From Sandaracinobacteroides sp039808025 (GTDB lineage Bacteria; Pseudomonadota; Alphaproteobacteria; Sphingomonadales; Sphingomonadaceae): DNA of 64,000 bases. The translations under genes were made by a program, and so were the position numbers. Under the pieces are notes generated by a model. It was not told the DNA's origin, did not search any database, and saw only the letters and a list, made by a program, of their open reading frames with translations. Positions 17,843 through 26,591 of the stretch are shown piece by piece (within the stretch, counting starts at the first letter, position 1; each line of letters begins with the position of its first letter). The DNA is taken from the NCBI GenBank assembly GCA_039808025.1, contig JBDHSK010000001.1:62001-126000 (forward strand), in the 5' to 3' direction.

Positions 17843-18779
17843 GATACAGATCCCGTCCGATGACTGACTCATCCGGCGATGGCGCGCGCAACGCCTCTTC
17901 GTAGGCGGTCTGCACCGCGCGCCCGGCCTCATCGATCAGGCGGGCAGCCTTGTTGCCGCTCACCCGCGCCGCCAGCAGCTCAAGTGGATCGCGATAATCG
18001 GCGAACTCGCTGTCGGTGCGGTATGGCTGCGGATCGCCGGCATAATGGCCGCGGCGGCGCACCACCTTGGCCTCGATCAACGTCGGCCCCAAACCCGCCC
18101 GCGCCCGCGCAACCGCTTCCCTAGTCACCTCGTACACCGCAACGGCATCCTGACCGTCAACAGAGACGCCGGGAATATGGTAGCCGGCGGCAAAATCGGC
18201 GATATCGGTGGTGGGGCAGACGTCTCCCAGCCGGGTTCCTACCAGCAAGCCGTTGTTTTCACAGAAATAGATCAACGGCAACTTCCAGGCGGCCGCATGG
18301 ACCAGCGTCTCATGAAACGTTCCGCGAGATGCAGTCCCGTCGCCAAAATTCGCAAGGCTGACCCGCCCGTCCTTGCGAATCTTCGATGCAAGCGCTGATC
18401 CGCCCGCCAGCGGATAAACGCTGCCCAGCGTTGCGCCCTCCCCCATCACCCCGATCCGATAGTCGGCCCAGTGGGGCACACCTCCACCCTTGCCCCGGGT
18501 CGCCCCGGTCATCTTGCCCAGCAGGTCACCAAGGATCGGGCCGGGTTGCATCCCCTTGCCCAGCGCCCACGCGCTGCCCCGCCCCTGATACCAGAGATAA
18601 TCATCATGCCTGAGGGCAGCCGTGGCACCGACAGGCGCACCCTCCTGCCCCTCTCCGGGGTGCCACCAGCCGGAAAACCGGTTTTCCCGCGTATGGCGCA
18701 GCATCAGGCGCTCGATGGCTCGCGCCATCGCCATGCGGTAAAACATGGTATCGATCATGTCAGACGTCAGGCTCGACAT
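17832..18779 (-). CDS. 2-oxoacid dehydrogenase E1 alpha subunit
   Basis: Alpha subunit of the E1 decarboxylase, 315 residues, similar to AcoA-type proteins. The thiamine-diphosphate motif starts FGDGTASRGTFHE and ends CENN. The RGHYAGDPQPYR segment near the C-terminus is the usual loop following the E1 core. Three consecutive ATG codons occur at 18785, 18782 and 18779. The ribosome site GGAGG directly abuts the first, so the third, six bases away, is the best start. It is the first gene of a four-gene operon with operator-like WTACGCAWW motifs upstream. Confidence 0.9.
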   Translation of the reverse strand: MSSLTSDMIDTMFYRMAMARAIERLMLRHTRENRFSGWWHPGEGQEGAPVGATAALRHDDYLWYQGRGSAWALGKGMQPGPILGDLLGKMTGATRGKGGGVPHWADYRIGVMGEGATLGSVYPLAGGSALASKIRKDGRVSLANFGDGTASRGTFHETLVHAAAWKLPLIYFCENNGLLVGTRLGDVCPTTDIADFAAGYHIPGVSVDGQDAVAVYEVTREAVARARAGLGPTLIEAKVVRRRGHYAGDPQPYRTDSEFADYRDPLELLAARVSGNKAARLIDEAGRAVQTAYEEALRAPSPDESVIGRDLYHVA

Positions 18780-18999
18780 CATCATCCTCCAAGCTGCCTC
18801 GCATACTGCCCCCGGCCTCTGATATTGAAAATACGCATTTCAGGAATCTAGTCAATAGAATATAACATGATGCGTATCATTTTATCCTGTCATTCACAGA
18901 ATTTTGTTGAAATTTCCCTAGAATGTGACTAAGCGCAGATTCGATCCACACGGAGGGAGCATCAGGGATGACCGCGCCAACACGACGGGAGATCACCGC
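18780..18999. promoter_or_regulatory. divergent promoter region with two inverted ATACGCAT motifs
   Basis: AT-rich 220-base gap between the E1/E2 operon (leftward) and the OYE operon (rightward). ATACGCAT occurs at 18831-18838 and, inverted, at 18870-18877 within TGATGCGTATCA, itself nearly symmetric. The motif is shared with the other promoter regions of the island (30289-30297, 30322-30330, 31383-31395, 33652-33660, 37126-37133). I infer a common operator. A small leader ORF with its own ribosome site occupies 18968-19003. Confidence 0.6.
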
Positions 19000-19003
19000 G
19001 TGA
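18968..19003 (+). other. possible 11-codon leader ORF coupled to the OYE gene
   Basis: ATG at 18968 is preceded 8 bases away by GGAGGGAG (18952-18959), the best ribosome site in the gap. The frame encodes MTAPTRREITA and ends at TGA 19001-19003, which overlaps the GTG start of the OYE gene at 19000 (GTGA). It could be a translational-coupling leader or simply an unused start. Confidence 0.4.
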
Positions 19004-21135
19004 GCAAACGCCGATACGATCATCTGCTGAGCCCGGGCAGCATCAACGGCATGGCTCTGCGCAACCGCATCATCTTCTCGCCGATGGGGTCGAACCTTGC
19101 CGAGCCCGATGGCAGCATCGGCGACGCCCTGCGCACCTATTATGTCGAACGCGCGCGTGGCGGTGCCGGCCTGGTCACCATGGGGTCGGTATCCGTTGGC
19201 TTTCCCGAAGGCGCCAGCAACTGGCGCCAGGAAGCTATCTCTGACGATCGCTTTTTGCCGGGCCTGCGCCGCCTTGCTGACGAAATTCACGCCGAGGGTG
19301 CCAAACTGGCCGCGCAGCTTCAGCATGGCGGACTGCTGGCGATGACCGACATGCTCGATGGCCGGCCCGTTGCCTGCCCCTCTCCTCCCATAAAATCCAA
19401 GGACAGCGGCGATTTCGTCGATGTCATGCTAGACGAAGAGCAGAAGCGCTTCTTCGAACCCTACGCCAGCATGGGCGAAGTGAAATACAACGCGCTCGAC
19501 GCGGCTGGCATTGCGCACATCATCAACCTGTTCGCAGCGGCTGCCGACCGCGCAAAACGGGCCGGGATCGACGCTGTCGAGATTCACGCCGGCCATGGCT
19601 ATGTGTTCTCGAGCTTCCTGTCACCGGCCTATAATCGTCGCACCGACGACTATGGCGGCCCGATCGAGAACCGCGCCCGCTTCCTGCTGGAAACCATCCG
19701 AGCCGTGCGCGCCGCCGTCGGGCCGGACTATCCGGTCTGGATGCGCTTCGACAGTCAGGAATTCCTGATGGATACCGGCATCACCCTCGAAGATGCCAAG
19801 CAGGTCGCCCGCCTTGCCGCCAACGCCGGGCTCGATGCCATTCATGTCAGCGCCCATGGTGACGGCAATTACGGCCGTACCTACACCACCGGTCACGCAA
19901 CCAACACCCCCAACGCCTTCATCGACAATGCAACCGCCATCCGGGCCGTCGTCGACATTCCCGTCATCTGCCCCGGACGGATCGAGCCAGAGGATGCCGA
20001 CCGCTTTATCGCCGAAGGGCGAATCGATTTTCTCACCATGGGCCGCAAACTGCTGGCCGACCCGCACCTGCCGCGCAAACTGGCGGAAGGAAAACCCGAA
20101 CAGGTTCGCCCCTGCGTCTATTGCTATACCTGCATCAGCGCCATCTTCAATTCGCGCCACATCATGTGCGCCGTCAATCCGCTGACCGGCCACGAGACCG
20201 AGCGTCAGCCCCAACCGGCCGACCACAAGAAACACATTCTCGTGGCGGGTGGCGGGCCGGGCGGAATGGAATCAGCCCGGCTGCTTGCCGATAAAGGGCA
20301 CCGTGTCACCCTATGTGAAGCCGGTCCGCGCCTGGGCGGCACGGCGCAGTTCGCCTCGATCGCCTATGCCCCCAACCAGCGCATCGTCGACTGGCTGAAA
20401 CGTGAAGTCCGCCGAAGGCCGATCGACATCCGTCTGAACACCGAAGTAACCCCTGAACTCGTCGCCCGCTTGAACCCCGATGCCGTCATTGTCGCCACCG
20501 GAGCGACGCGGGCCATGCCACCGATCCCCGGACATGACCGTTCGTTCGTGTTCTCGGGAGACGATATGCGCAACCTCATGCTGGGCCAGAAGCTCGCTAC
20601 CTTGCGCAACAAGGTGGGGGCCCCCACCCGGATCGCCATGCGCCTGGGCCGGCTGAGCGGCATCACCGGCCGACTGGAGCTGGTGCGGACCGGCTCGCGC
20701 GTCTGGATGCCACTGGGCCGGCGCGTGGTGATCATCGGTGGTGAACTGGTGGGAATGGAGCTTGCCGAATTCCTGGCGCATCGCGGTCGCCAGGTCTGCG
20801 TGCTGGAATCCTCGAGCCGGGTGGGAAGCGGCATACCACTGGTGCGCCGCTTCCGGGTGGTAGATGAGTGCCGGCGACTGGGGGTGGCGATGGTCACCGG
20901 CGCTGCAGATTTCGCCATCGGTGACCATGTGGTGAGTTATCGTAACGAAGGCGGGCAGGTGCGCACCATTCGTGCCGACACAGTGATTGTCGCGAAGGGT
21001 GCCACGGGCAACCCGTCGCTGGCCGAGACTTTGGCGGCGAAGGGCGCAACTGTTCACCTTGTCGGCGATTGTCAGGGCGTCGGCTATATCGAGGGTGCCA
21101 TGCGCGATGCCGCGCTGGTAACCCGGTCAATGTAA
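19000..21135 (+). CDS. Old Yellow Enzyme family oxidoreductase with Fe-S and FAD/NAD domains
   Basis: 711-residue multidomain reductase like 2,4-dienoyl-CoA reductase, BaiCD/BaiH-type bile-acid reductases and trimethylamine dehydrogenase. Residues 1 to about 365 form the FMN barrel (EIHAGHGYVFSSFLSPAYN, RRTDDYGGPIENRARF). Cysteines 372, 375, 378 and 390 (CX2CX2CX11C) should hold a 4Fe-4S cluster. An FAD Rossmann motif (AGGGPGGMESA) starts near 410 and an NAD(P)-type GGELVGME motif follows later. It probably reduces C=C bonds conjugated to a carbonyl. The GTG at 19000 has GGGAGA 7 bases upstream and starts close to the family's N-terminus; a longer GTG frame begins at 18925. First gene of an operon with MFS, SDR and DUF1214. 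Confidence 0.88.
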   Translation: MSKRRYDHLLSPGSINGMALRNRIIFSPMGSNLAEPDGSIGDALRTYYVERARGGAGLVTMGSVSVGFPEGASNWRQEAISDDRFLPGLRRLADEIHAEGAKLAAQLQHGGLLAMTDMLDGRPVACPSPPIKSKDSGDFVDVMLDEEQKRFFEPYASMGEVKYNALDAAGIAHIINLFAAAADRAKRAGIDAVEIHAGHGYVFSSFLSPAYNRRTDDYGGPIENRARFLLETIRAVRAAVGPDYPVWMRFDSQEFLMDTGITLEDAKQVARLAANAGLDAIHVSAHGDGNYGRTYTTGHATNTPNAFIDNATAIRAVVDIPVICPGRIEPEDADRFIAEGRIDFLTMGRKLLADPHLPRKLAEGKPEQVRPCVYCYTCISAIFNSRHIMCAVNPLTGHETERQPQPADHKKHILVAGGGPGGMESARLLADKGHRVTLCEAGPRLGGTAQFASIAYAPNQRIVDWLKREVRRRPIDIRLNTEVTPELVARLNPDAVIVATGATRAMPPIPGHDRSFVFSGDDMRNLMLGQKLATLRNKVGAPTRIAMRLGRLSGITGRLELVRTGSRVWMPLGRRVVIIGGELVGMELAEFLAHRGRQVCVLESSSRVGSGIPLVRRFRVVDECRRLGVAMVTGAADFAIGDHVVSYRNEGGQVRTIRADTVIVAKGATGNPSLAETLAAKGATVHLVGDCQGVGYIEGAMRDAALVTRSM

Positions 21136-21155
21136 GGCAATCACAGGAACGCAGG

Positions 21156-22355
21156 ATGGAAAAGGCAATCAGCACTCCGTCGACGGCAAAGGGTCTGGTG
21201 GCAACCGTGTGCGTCGCGGGTCCGGCGCTGGTTGCCCTCATCCCGATGGCAGCGGCCCCGGCAATGGTGGCCATGAGCCATCATTTCGGTGCCGGTGACG
21301 ACAGCCGGCTGTTCTCGCAGATCGTCATGACCCTGCCGGCAGCCATGCTGATCATAACCGCACCGCTGGCAGGCTGGATTGCCGGCAAGGTCGGCCAGCG
21401 TGCCGTGCTGCTGTGCGCTCTGATCCTTTACGTGATCGGAGGGGCCGGGGTGATGCTGACCACCAGCAGCAACGCCTTGATGGCGCTTCGCCTGCTCCTC
21501 GGCATCGCCGGCGGCGGTCTGCTGACATCGTGTCTCGGGCTTATCGGCGATCATTTTGCCGGGCACGACCGCGAGCGCCTGCTGGGGTTCGCGACTTCGG
21601 CTTCGTCGCTGCTGGCGGCACTGGCTCTGATCTTTGGCGGCCGGCTTGTGGATATCGCCGGATGGCAGGCCCCGTTTGCACTCTACCTGTTGGGTGTGCC
21701 GCTGTTCCTGCTGGCAACCGCCGTCATCCGCGATGCGCCGCCGGCGCCTTCAGTCACCCACTCCGACCACCGCCTTTCTGCCGGTCATGCCGCCGAACTG
21801 GCAAGGGCCTGGACTTACTACCTCCTGCTGACCCTCCTCACCCTTGCGATGTTCACGCCGGCAATCCAGGCCGCCTTCATCCTTGAAGCGCGCGGCATTG
21901 GCTCTCAACAGACCATCGGAACCATCATTGCCGCCACCTCGATCGTCGCCATGTTCACGGCCTGGGCCTTCGGTGATCTGCGCCGCCATATCGGCCTTCA
22001 CGGGTTCCTGATGCTGGATGCCATGTGCATGGGCCTTGGCATCGTGATGATCGGCCTTGCACCCGGCACCGCGCTCATCCTTGTCGGTTGCTGCCTCGTC
22101 GGGGTCGGGGCCGGCATGTCGGAACCGACAATCGCCTCACTGATTTTCCGCAAGCTGCGTCCGCATTCCCACGCCATCGCCATGGGAGTGATCGTCAGCG
22201 CCCTCAATGCCGGGCAGTTCATCAACCCGCTGATATTCGCCCCGCTGCGCCGCAGCCTTGGCGCCGGAGGCTCACTGGTTGCCGTCGGCTCGATACTGAT
22301 TGCGGTGGGGCTTTATATCGCCATGCGTCATCGCGACGACCTGATCGAGGAGTAG
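21156..22355 (+). CDS. MFS transporter
   Basis: 399-residue major facilitator superfamily carrier with about twelve hydrophobic segments and the loop 2-3 motif as GWIAGKVGQRAVLL. A typical central hydrophilic loop (DAPPAPSVTHSDHRLSAGH) separates the two halves. ATG 21156 is preceded by CAGGAA six bases upstream; the longer open frame starts inside the OYE gene. It lies 20 bases after the OYE gene and ends five bases before the SDR start. Probably imports a pathway substrate or exports a product; direction not readable. Confidence 0.88.
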   Translation: MEKAISTPSTAKGLVATVCVAGPALVALIPMAAAPAMVAMSHHFGAGDDSRLFSQIVMTLPAAMLIITAPLAGWIAGKVGQRAVLLCALILYVIGGAGVMLTTSSNALMALRLLLGIAGGGLLTSCLGLIGDHFAGHDRERLLGFATSASSLLAALALIFGGRLVDIAGWQAPFALYLLGVPLFLLATAVIRDAPPAPSVTHSDHRLSAGHAAELARAWTYYLLLTLLTLAMFTPAIQAAFILEARGIGSQQTIGTIIAATSIVAMFTAWAFGDLRRHIGLHGFLMLDAMCMGLGIVMIGLAPGTALILVGCCLVGVGAGMSEPTIASLIFRKLRPHSHAIAMGVIVSALNAGQFINPLIFAPLRRSLGAGGSLVAVGSILIAVGLYIAMRHRDDLIEE

Positions 22356-22360
22356 CCGCC

Positions 22361-23122
22361 ATGCCAGACCGGTTCCACAACAAGCGCGTTTTGCTCACCG
22401 GCGGTGCATCGGGGATTGGCCGCGCCACCGCCGAACGCTTCGCCAGCGAAGGGGCGAGGCTGGTTATCGGCGATATCGACTTCAAGGCCGCCAGCGCCGT
22501 CGCCGCAGAGCTTGGCGGCCATGCCTTTGCCTATGATGCCCGCAACCCGGAAGCAGCGGCCACCCTCGTCGAAGCCGCCACCCGAACGTTGGGCGGCATA
22601 GATATTCTTCTGAACATCGCCGGCATCATGAGCTGGGGGCGCTTTGAGGAAACATCTGTTTCAACGTGGCAGCGCACCCTCGACATCAACCTCTCAGGGC
22701 CGTTCTACCTGTCGCAGGCGGCCATTCCCGCCCTCGTTGCCAGTCGCGGGGTTATCGTGAATGTCGCCTCGGTAGGCGGTTTGCACCCCGTTTATGGGAC
22801 CACTGCCTATGGCGTTTCCAAAGCCGGGGTCATCGCCATGACCAAGGCCTGCGCGCTCGAAATGGCGCGCCACGGCATCCGGGTGTGCGCGGTGGCACCC
22901 GGTGGCGTAGCCACCCCGATGCATGAAAAGAGCACGGCAGGAGGAGGCGTTGACCCCGCCATTTTCGCCGAAGCCTCAGCCCGCAACCTGCCGAAGCTGA
23001 CGGGGCGCGACGCCTGCTCTCCGCCTGAAATAGCGGCTGCCATCGCCTATCTCGCCTCAGACGACGCCCGTTTTGCTACAGGAACCGTTCTGGTGCTCGA
23101 CGGAGGGCAGACAACCGGCTGA
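22361..23122 (+). CDS. SDR family oxidoreductase
   Basis: Classical short-chain dehydrogenase/reductase, 253 residues. Cofactor motif TGGASGIG is at 11-18, NIAG stands in place of NNAG, and there is an active-site Ser in NVASVGG with YGVSK as the YxxxK pair. The C-terminal VLDGGQTTG is normal. Start ATG 22361 has GAGGAG 8 bases upstream, inside the end of the MFS gene. Probably interconverts an alcohol and a ketone in the OYE pathway; NAD preference is suggested by the Asp after beta-2 (GDID). Confidence 0.9.
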   Translation: MPDRFHNKRVLLTGGASGIGRATAERFASEGARLVIGDIDFKAASAVAAELGGHAFAYDARNPEAAATLVEAATRTLGGIDILLNIAGIMSWGRFEETSVSTWQRTLDINLSGPFYLSQAAIPALVASRGVIVNVASVGGLHPVYGTTAYGVSKAGVIAMTKACALEMARHGIRVCAVAPGGVATPMHEKSTAGGGVDPAIFAEASARNLPKLTGRDACSPPEIAAAIAYLASDDARFATGTVLVLDGGQTTG

Positions 23123-23174
23123 CACCTCCCCCGGGCATTCTGGGCAACACCGGCAGCCTCACGAAGGAACAACC

Positions 23175-24245
23175 ATGAACGACACCGTGTGGCAGCGTTT
23201 CTGTGAGCGGCTGCAGGCGGCCGGAAGCGTGCTGGCCAGCCCGGGCGCCCCACAGGATCCCCTCAATCAGGCGGAAGGCGTCCGCTATCTCAGCCGGCTG
23301 ATCCGGCTGGGGCTGGAAATCCACCTAGAGGGCGGTGACCCGGATTTCCCCGCATTCATGATGCCTAGCCATGAAACCGCCAAGATGGGCGGCGACAACC
23401 CCGACAATCGCTATCTGTCGGCCACCATTGCCGGCGACCGTGTCTATCGCCTGTGCGGCAACATCGGCACCGTTACCTATCTCAGCCTCGGCTCGAAGGC
23501 CAATCGCTATGGCCTGGATGGCACCATGCCCTCGACCGGCGAACTGTCGCGGGACCAGTTGCAGGCCGACGCCCGGGGCGATTTCACCGTCATCGCCTCG
23601 GCAACGCGCCCGCATGACCCCTCTGTCGCGTGGTTGCCGCTGGCTGCTGACTCAACGATGCTGCAGTTGCGGCAAACTTTCCTCGACCGCCGCCGGGAAA
23701 CAGCAGCCACCATCACCATTGAACGGATCAGCCCCGGCCCCGCCGCTCCGGCACCGCTTGACCCCCGGCACCTTGAGCAACGACTGATGGCCGCCGCCGA
23801 TTTCGTTTCCGGCACTTCGCGGCTGTTTGCCGGATGGGCATCGATGTTCATGTCGCATCCCAATCAGCTTCGTGACTGGGGGCAGGACATGTTCATCAAG
23901 GCCGGTGGCGACCCGGCCATTTTCTACGTTCACGGATACTGGAAACTTGGCGCAAACGAGGCCTTGGTCATTGAAACGGACATCCCCGCCTGTGAGCACT
24001 GGAATCTGCAAGTCAACAACTGGTGGATGGAATCACTCGACTATCGCTATCATCCGGTTTGCGTGAACAAATCCAGCGCGCGGCTCAGCCCGGAAGGTCG
24101 GGCAACCATCGTTATCGCCCCGCACGACCCGGGCTTCGGAAACTGGCTGACCACCGCCGGACATTCCGAGGGGTTCGTGCTGCTGCGCTGGGTTCGCGCC
24201 AGCGATACCCCCATTCCGTCGGCGCGGGTGATCTCTCTGGCTTGA
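23175..24245 (+). CDS. DUF1214 domain-containing protein
   Basis: 356-residue protein of a family with no established biochemistry, seen near steroid- and terpenoid-type catabolic genes in actinobacteria and sphingomonads. The ending follows the DUF1214 pattern, with an aromatic-rich NNWWMESLDYR stretch, an ARLSPEGRATIVIAPHDPG segment and GFVLLRWVRA near the C-terminus. There is no signal peptide or membrane helix, so it is probably cytoplasmic. ATG 23175 has AAGGA 6 bases upstream. Last gene of the OYE operon; it converges on the SDR at 24298 with a 52-base gap that shows no clear terminator. Confidence 0.8.
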   Translation: MNDTVWQRFCERLQAAGSVLASPGAPQDPLNQAEGVRYLSRLIRLGLEIHLEGGDPDFPAFMMPSHETAKMGGDNPDNRYLSATIAGDRVYRLCGNIGTVTYLSLGSKANRYGLDGTMPSTGELSRDQLQADARGDFTVIASATRPHDPSVAWLPLAADSTMLQLRQTFLDRRRETAATITIERISPGPAAPAPLDPRHLEQRLMAAADFVSGTSRLFAGWASMFMSHPNQLRDWGQDMFIKAGGDPAIFYVHGYWKLGANEALVIETDIPACEHWNLQVNNWWMESLDYRYHPVCVNKSSARLSPEGRATIVIAPHDPGFGNWLTTAGHSEGFVLLRWVRASDTPIPSARVISLA

Positions 24246-24297
24246 GTGCATTCCTCCTGTCGCGAGAAGTCAGGCGTTGACCACACCCATCGCTGCC

Positions 24298-25059
24298 TTA
24301 TGGGCCAACCGGGGCAGCGACGAATGTAGACAACAGCCCGGCGTCGATCAGCTGCGCCTGCCCGGTGACAAACCCCGCCGCCGAGCTGGAAAGCCACAGC
24401 GCCAGCTCAGCAACATGCTGTGCCCCGCCCATGCCGCGCAACGGCACCCGCTCAAGTTCGCAAGGATCGATGATCGCCTCGTCAGTCTCGCCGATCATCG
24501 CCGTTTTCACAGCACCCGGACAGATGGCGTTGATCCGCACCCCGCGGGCGGCAAATGCCGGAGTCACCGATTTCACCAGCCCGATCACTCCATGCTTGGC
24601 CGCGGCATAGGCAGGGCTTTCCGCAAACCCCACCATTCCGGCGCTGGAAGCCGTGACAACCACAGCCCCCCCATCGTGAATGACCGGAAGCACCGCCTTC
24701 AGCCCCAGGAACACCCCTTTCAGGTTGATGGCGAGATGACGATCGAACAGCGCCTCATCGGTTGCTTCGAAACCGGCCATCGGCCCCAGATACCCGGCAT
24801 TCAGAAAGGCGATGTCCAGCCGTCCGAACGCTTCAAGTGTCGCCTCCACCATGGCGGTGTTGCCACCGGCAGTCGCAATATCAGCGACAACCACCGCCGC
24901 CGATGGCCCGATGGACCTTGCGACTGCGTGCGCACCCTCGGCATCACGGTCAGCCAGCATCACCCGCGCGCCTTCCTGTGCATAGCGGCAGGCCGCGGCC
25001 CGGCCGATACCGGCGGCCGCCCCTGTCACCAGAACGACTTTGCCGGCCAATCCCATCAT
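24298..25059 (-). CDS. SDR family oxidoreductase
   Basis: Classical SDR of 253 residues: TGAAAGIG cofactor motif, LNAG in place of NNAG, Ser in VTASSAGM, YAAAK active pair, and INAICPGAVKT. The ATG at 25059 overlaps the stop of the upstream SDR (ATGA), so it is the last gene of the six-gene operon that also carries cysD, cysNC and cysQ. The Asp after beta-2 (LADRD) suggests NAD(H). Confidence 0.88.
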   Translation of the reverse strand: MMGLAGKVVLVTGAAAGIGRAAACRYAQEGARVMLADRDAEGAHAVARSIGPSAAVVVADIATAGGNTAMVEATLEAFGRLDIAFLNAGYLGPMAGFEATDEALFDRHLAINLKGVFLGLKAVLPVIHDGGAVVVTASSAGMVGFAESPAYAAAKHGVIGLVKSVTPAFAARGVRINAICPGAVKTAMIGETDEAIIDPCELERVPLRGMGGAQHVAELALWLSSSAAGFVTGQAQLIDAGLLSTFVAAPVGP

Positions 25060-25841
25060 AACGGCATGAACTCTCCGCCGTTGACATCGAGCGTCGCCCC
25101 CGTCACCGCCGAAAAACAATCGGCAATCAGGGCCAGGGCCGCTCGGGCATATTCCGCGTCCTCGGGCACCCGGCCAAGCGCAATGCCCGATGCAATACCG
25201 GCAATCGCTTCATCGACACCGGGGCCGCCATTTGCCGCCTGCTGCTCCAGCCAGGCGCGTGCGGGAGGGCTGACCGTCCACCCGAAAGCCGGCATATTCA
25301 CCCGGATATTCCGGGGGCCAAGCTCGGACGCAAGATAGCGCGTCAACGCCGACAGAGCGGCCTTGGTGGCGGCATATCCCCCCTGGTTCATCACCAGCTT
25401 GCGCGCAACCTGACTGCCGATATTCAGTATGACCCCTCCGCCCGCATCTTCCATCGCAGGCACAACGGCCTGTACCATGCGCAATGTTCCCAGCACGGTC
25501 ACATCGAAGGCATGGCTCAGCTTGTCGAGGTCGAGCGCAAGGACCGGACTGATATCACCGGGGAAATAGGCACTGTTCACCAGCCCGTCGATCCGGCCAA
25601 ATGCGGATAAAGCCTGTGCAGCAGCACGCTTGCAGTCTGCGGTGCTGGTGATGTCGGCGAGGATCGCGATTGCCTCGGCCCCCTCGTCGGCTAGGGTCGC
25701 CACCACAGACTCCATGACGGTGGGGCTGCGTGACACCATGGCGACCTTGGCCCCCATCCGGCCAGCCTCTTCCGCCAGCACCCGGCCAAGGCCGGGTCCG
25801 ATGCCGGTGATGATTACCGATTTCCCCGCCAGCAGCTTCAT
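25056..25841 (-). CDS. SDR family oxidoreductase
   Basis: SDR of 261 residues with the glycine motif TGIGPGLG at about 12-19, NSAY replacing the usual NNAG, Ser in LNIGSQVA and YAATK as the catalytic pair. The C-terminus is VNGGEFMPL. Both ends overlap neighbours by four bases (cysQ upstream, SDR downstream), showing tight translational coupling. Likely an alcohol/ketone oxidoreductase acting on the same compound series as the other SDRs of the island. Confidence 0.87.
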   Translation of the reverse strand: MKLLAGKSVIITGIGPGLGRVLAEEAGRMGAKVAMVSRSPTVMESVVATLADEGAEAIAILADITSTADCKRAAAQALSAFGRIDGLVNSAYFPGDISPVLALDLDKLSHAFDVTVLGTLRMVQAVVPAMEDAGGGVILNIGSQVARKLVMNQGGYAATKAALSALTRYLASELGPRNIRVNMPAFGWTVSPPARAWLEQQAANGGPGVDEAIAGIASGIALGRVPEDAEYARAALALIADCFSAVTGATLDVNGGEFMPL

Positions 25842-26584
25842 GCCGCCTGCTCTTGCGGCAATGCCGCAATCTCCGCCAGAATCATGGCAGCATGCTCAGG
25901 GCGGCAGATCAGCAGATCGGGAAGATAGGTGTCAGACTGGTTGTAGACCAGCGGGCTCCCGTCGATGCGGCTGCAATGCAGGCCATGGGCCAGCGCCACG
26001 GCAACCGGCGCACAACTGTCCCATTCATATTGGCCGCCACTGTGCAGGTAAATATCGGCCTCTCCTCGGATAATGGCCATCGCCTTGGCACCTGCCGAGC
26101 CCATCGGCACCAGTTCAGCGCCCAGCCTTGAAGCCACTTGCGTCGCCTCGCGTGCCGGCCGCGTGCGGGAGACCACCATTCTGAGCCGCCCAGGTGGCGG
26201 CGGTACCGGCACAGGCGCATCACTGCGCAAAACCGCAGGGACACCCGGCAGGGCAACGGCACCAACCGTTGGAACCCCATCGACAGCAAGGCCGACATGC
26301 ACCGCCCAATCCGGGCGCGCCTCACCATATTCCCGGGTGCCATCCACCGGATCGATGATCCACACGCGGGATTTGCTCAGCCGTTCCGGTGTGTCCTTGC
26401 TTTCCTCAGACAGCAACCCGTCGTCGGGCCGCTGTTCGCGCAGGGCATGCACCAGGAACTGGTTGGCCGTGGCGTCGCCAGCCTTGCCCAGGGCCTTTTC
26501 TGAAAACAACCGGCCCTCCCGGACTTTCACGAGCAGGTCTCCGGCCAGTTCGGCAAGCCGGGCAGCAAGTTCGGTGTCAGTCAT
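25838..26584 (-). CDS. cysQ: 3'(2'),5'-bisphosphate nucleotidase (CysQ-like)
   Basis: Inositol-monophosphatase-fold phosphatase, 248 residues, that removes the 3'-phosphate of PAP (and PAPS), the by-product of sulfonation. Metal-site motifs are visible: LSEES, DPVDGTREY and EWDSCAP. It lies 7 bases after cysNC and overlaps the next SDR start by four bases. Beside PAPS synthesis and a sulfotransferase gene 5-8 kb away, PAP recycling is the natural role. A more general inositol-phosphatase function is less likely given the neighbours. Confidence 0.9.
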   Translation of the reverse strand: MTDTELAARLAELAGDLLVKVREGRLFSEKALGKAGDATANQFLVHALREQRPDDGLLSEESKDTPERLSKSRVWIIDPVDGTREYGEARPDWAVHVGLAVDGVPTVGAVALPGVPAVLRSDAPVPVPPPPGRLRMVVSRTRPAREATQVASRLGAELVPMGSAGAKAMAIIRGEADIYLHSGGQYEWDSCAPVAVALAHGLHCSRIDGSPLVYNQSDTYLPDLLICRPEHAAMILAEIAALPQEQAA

Positions 26585-26591
26585 GGCATCC

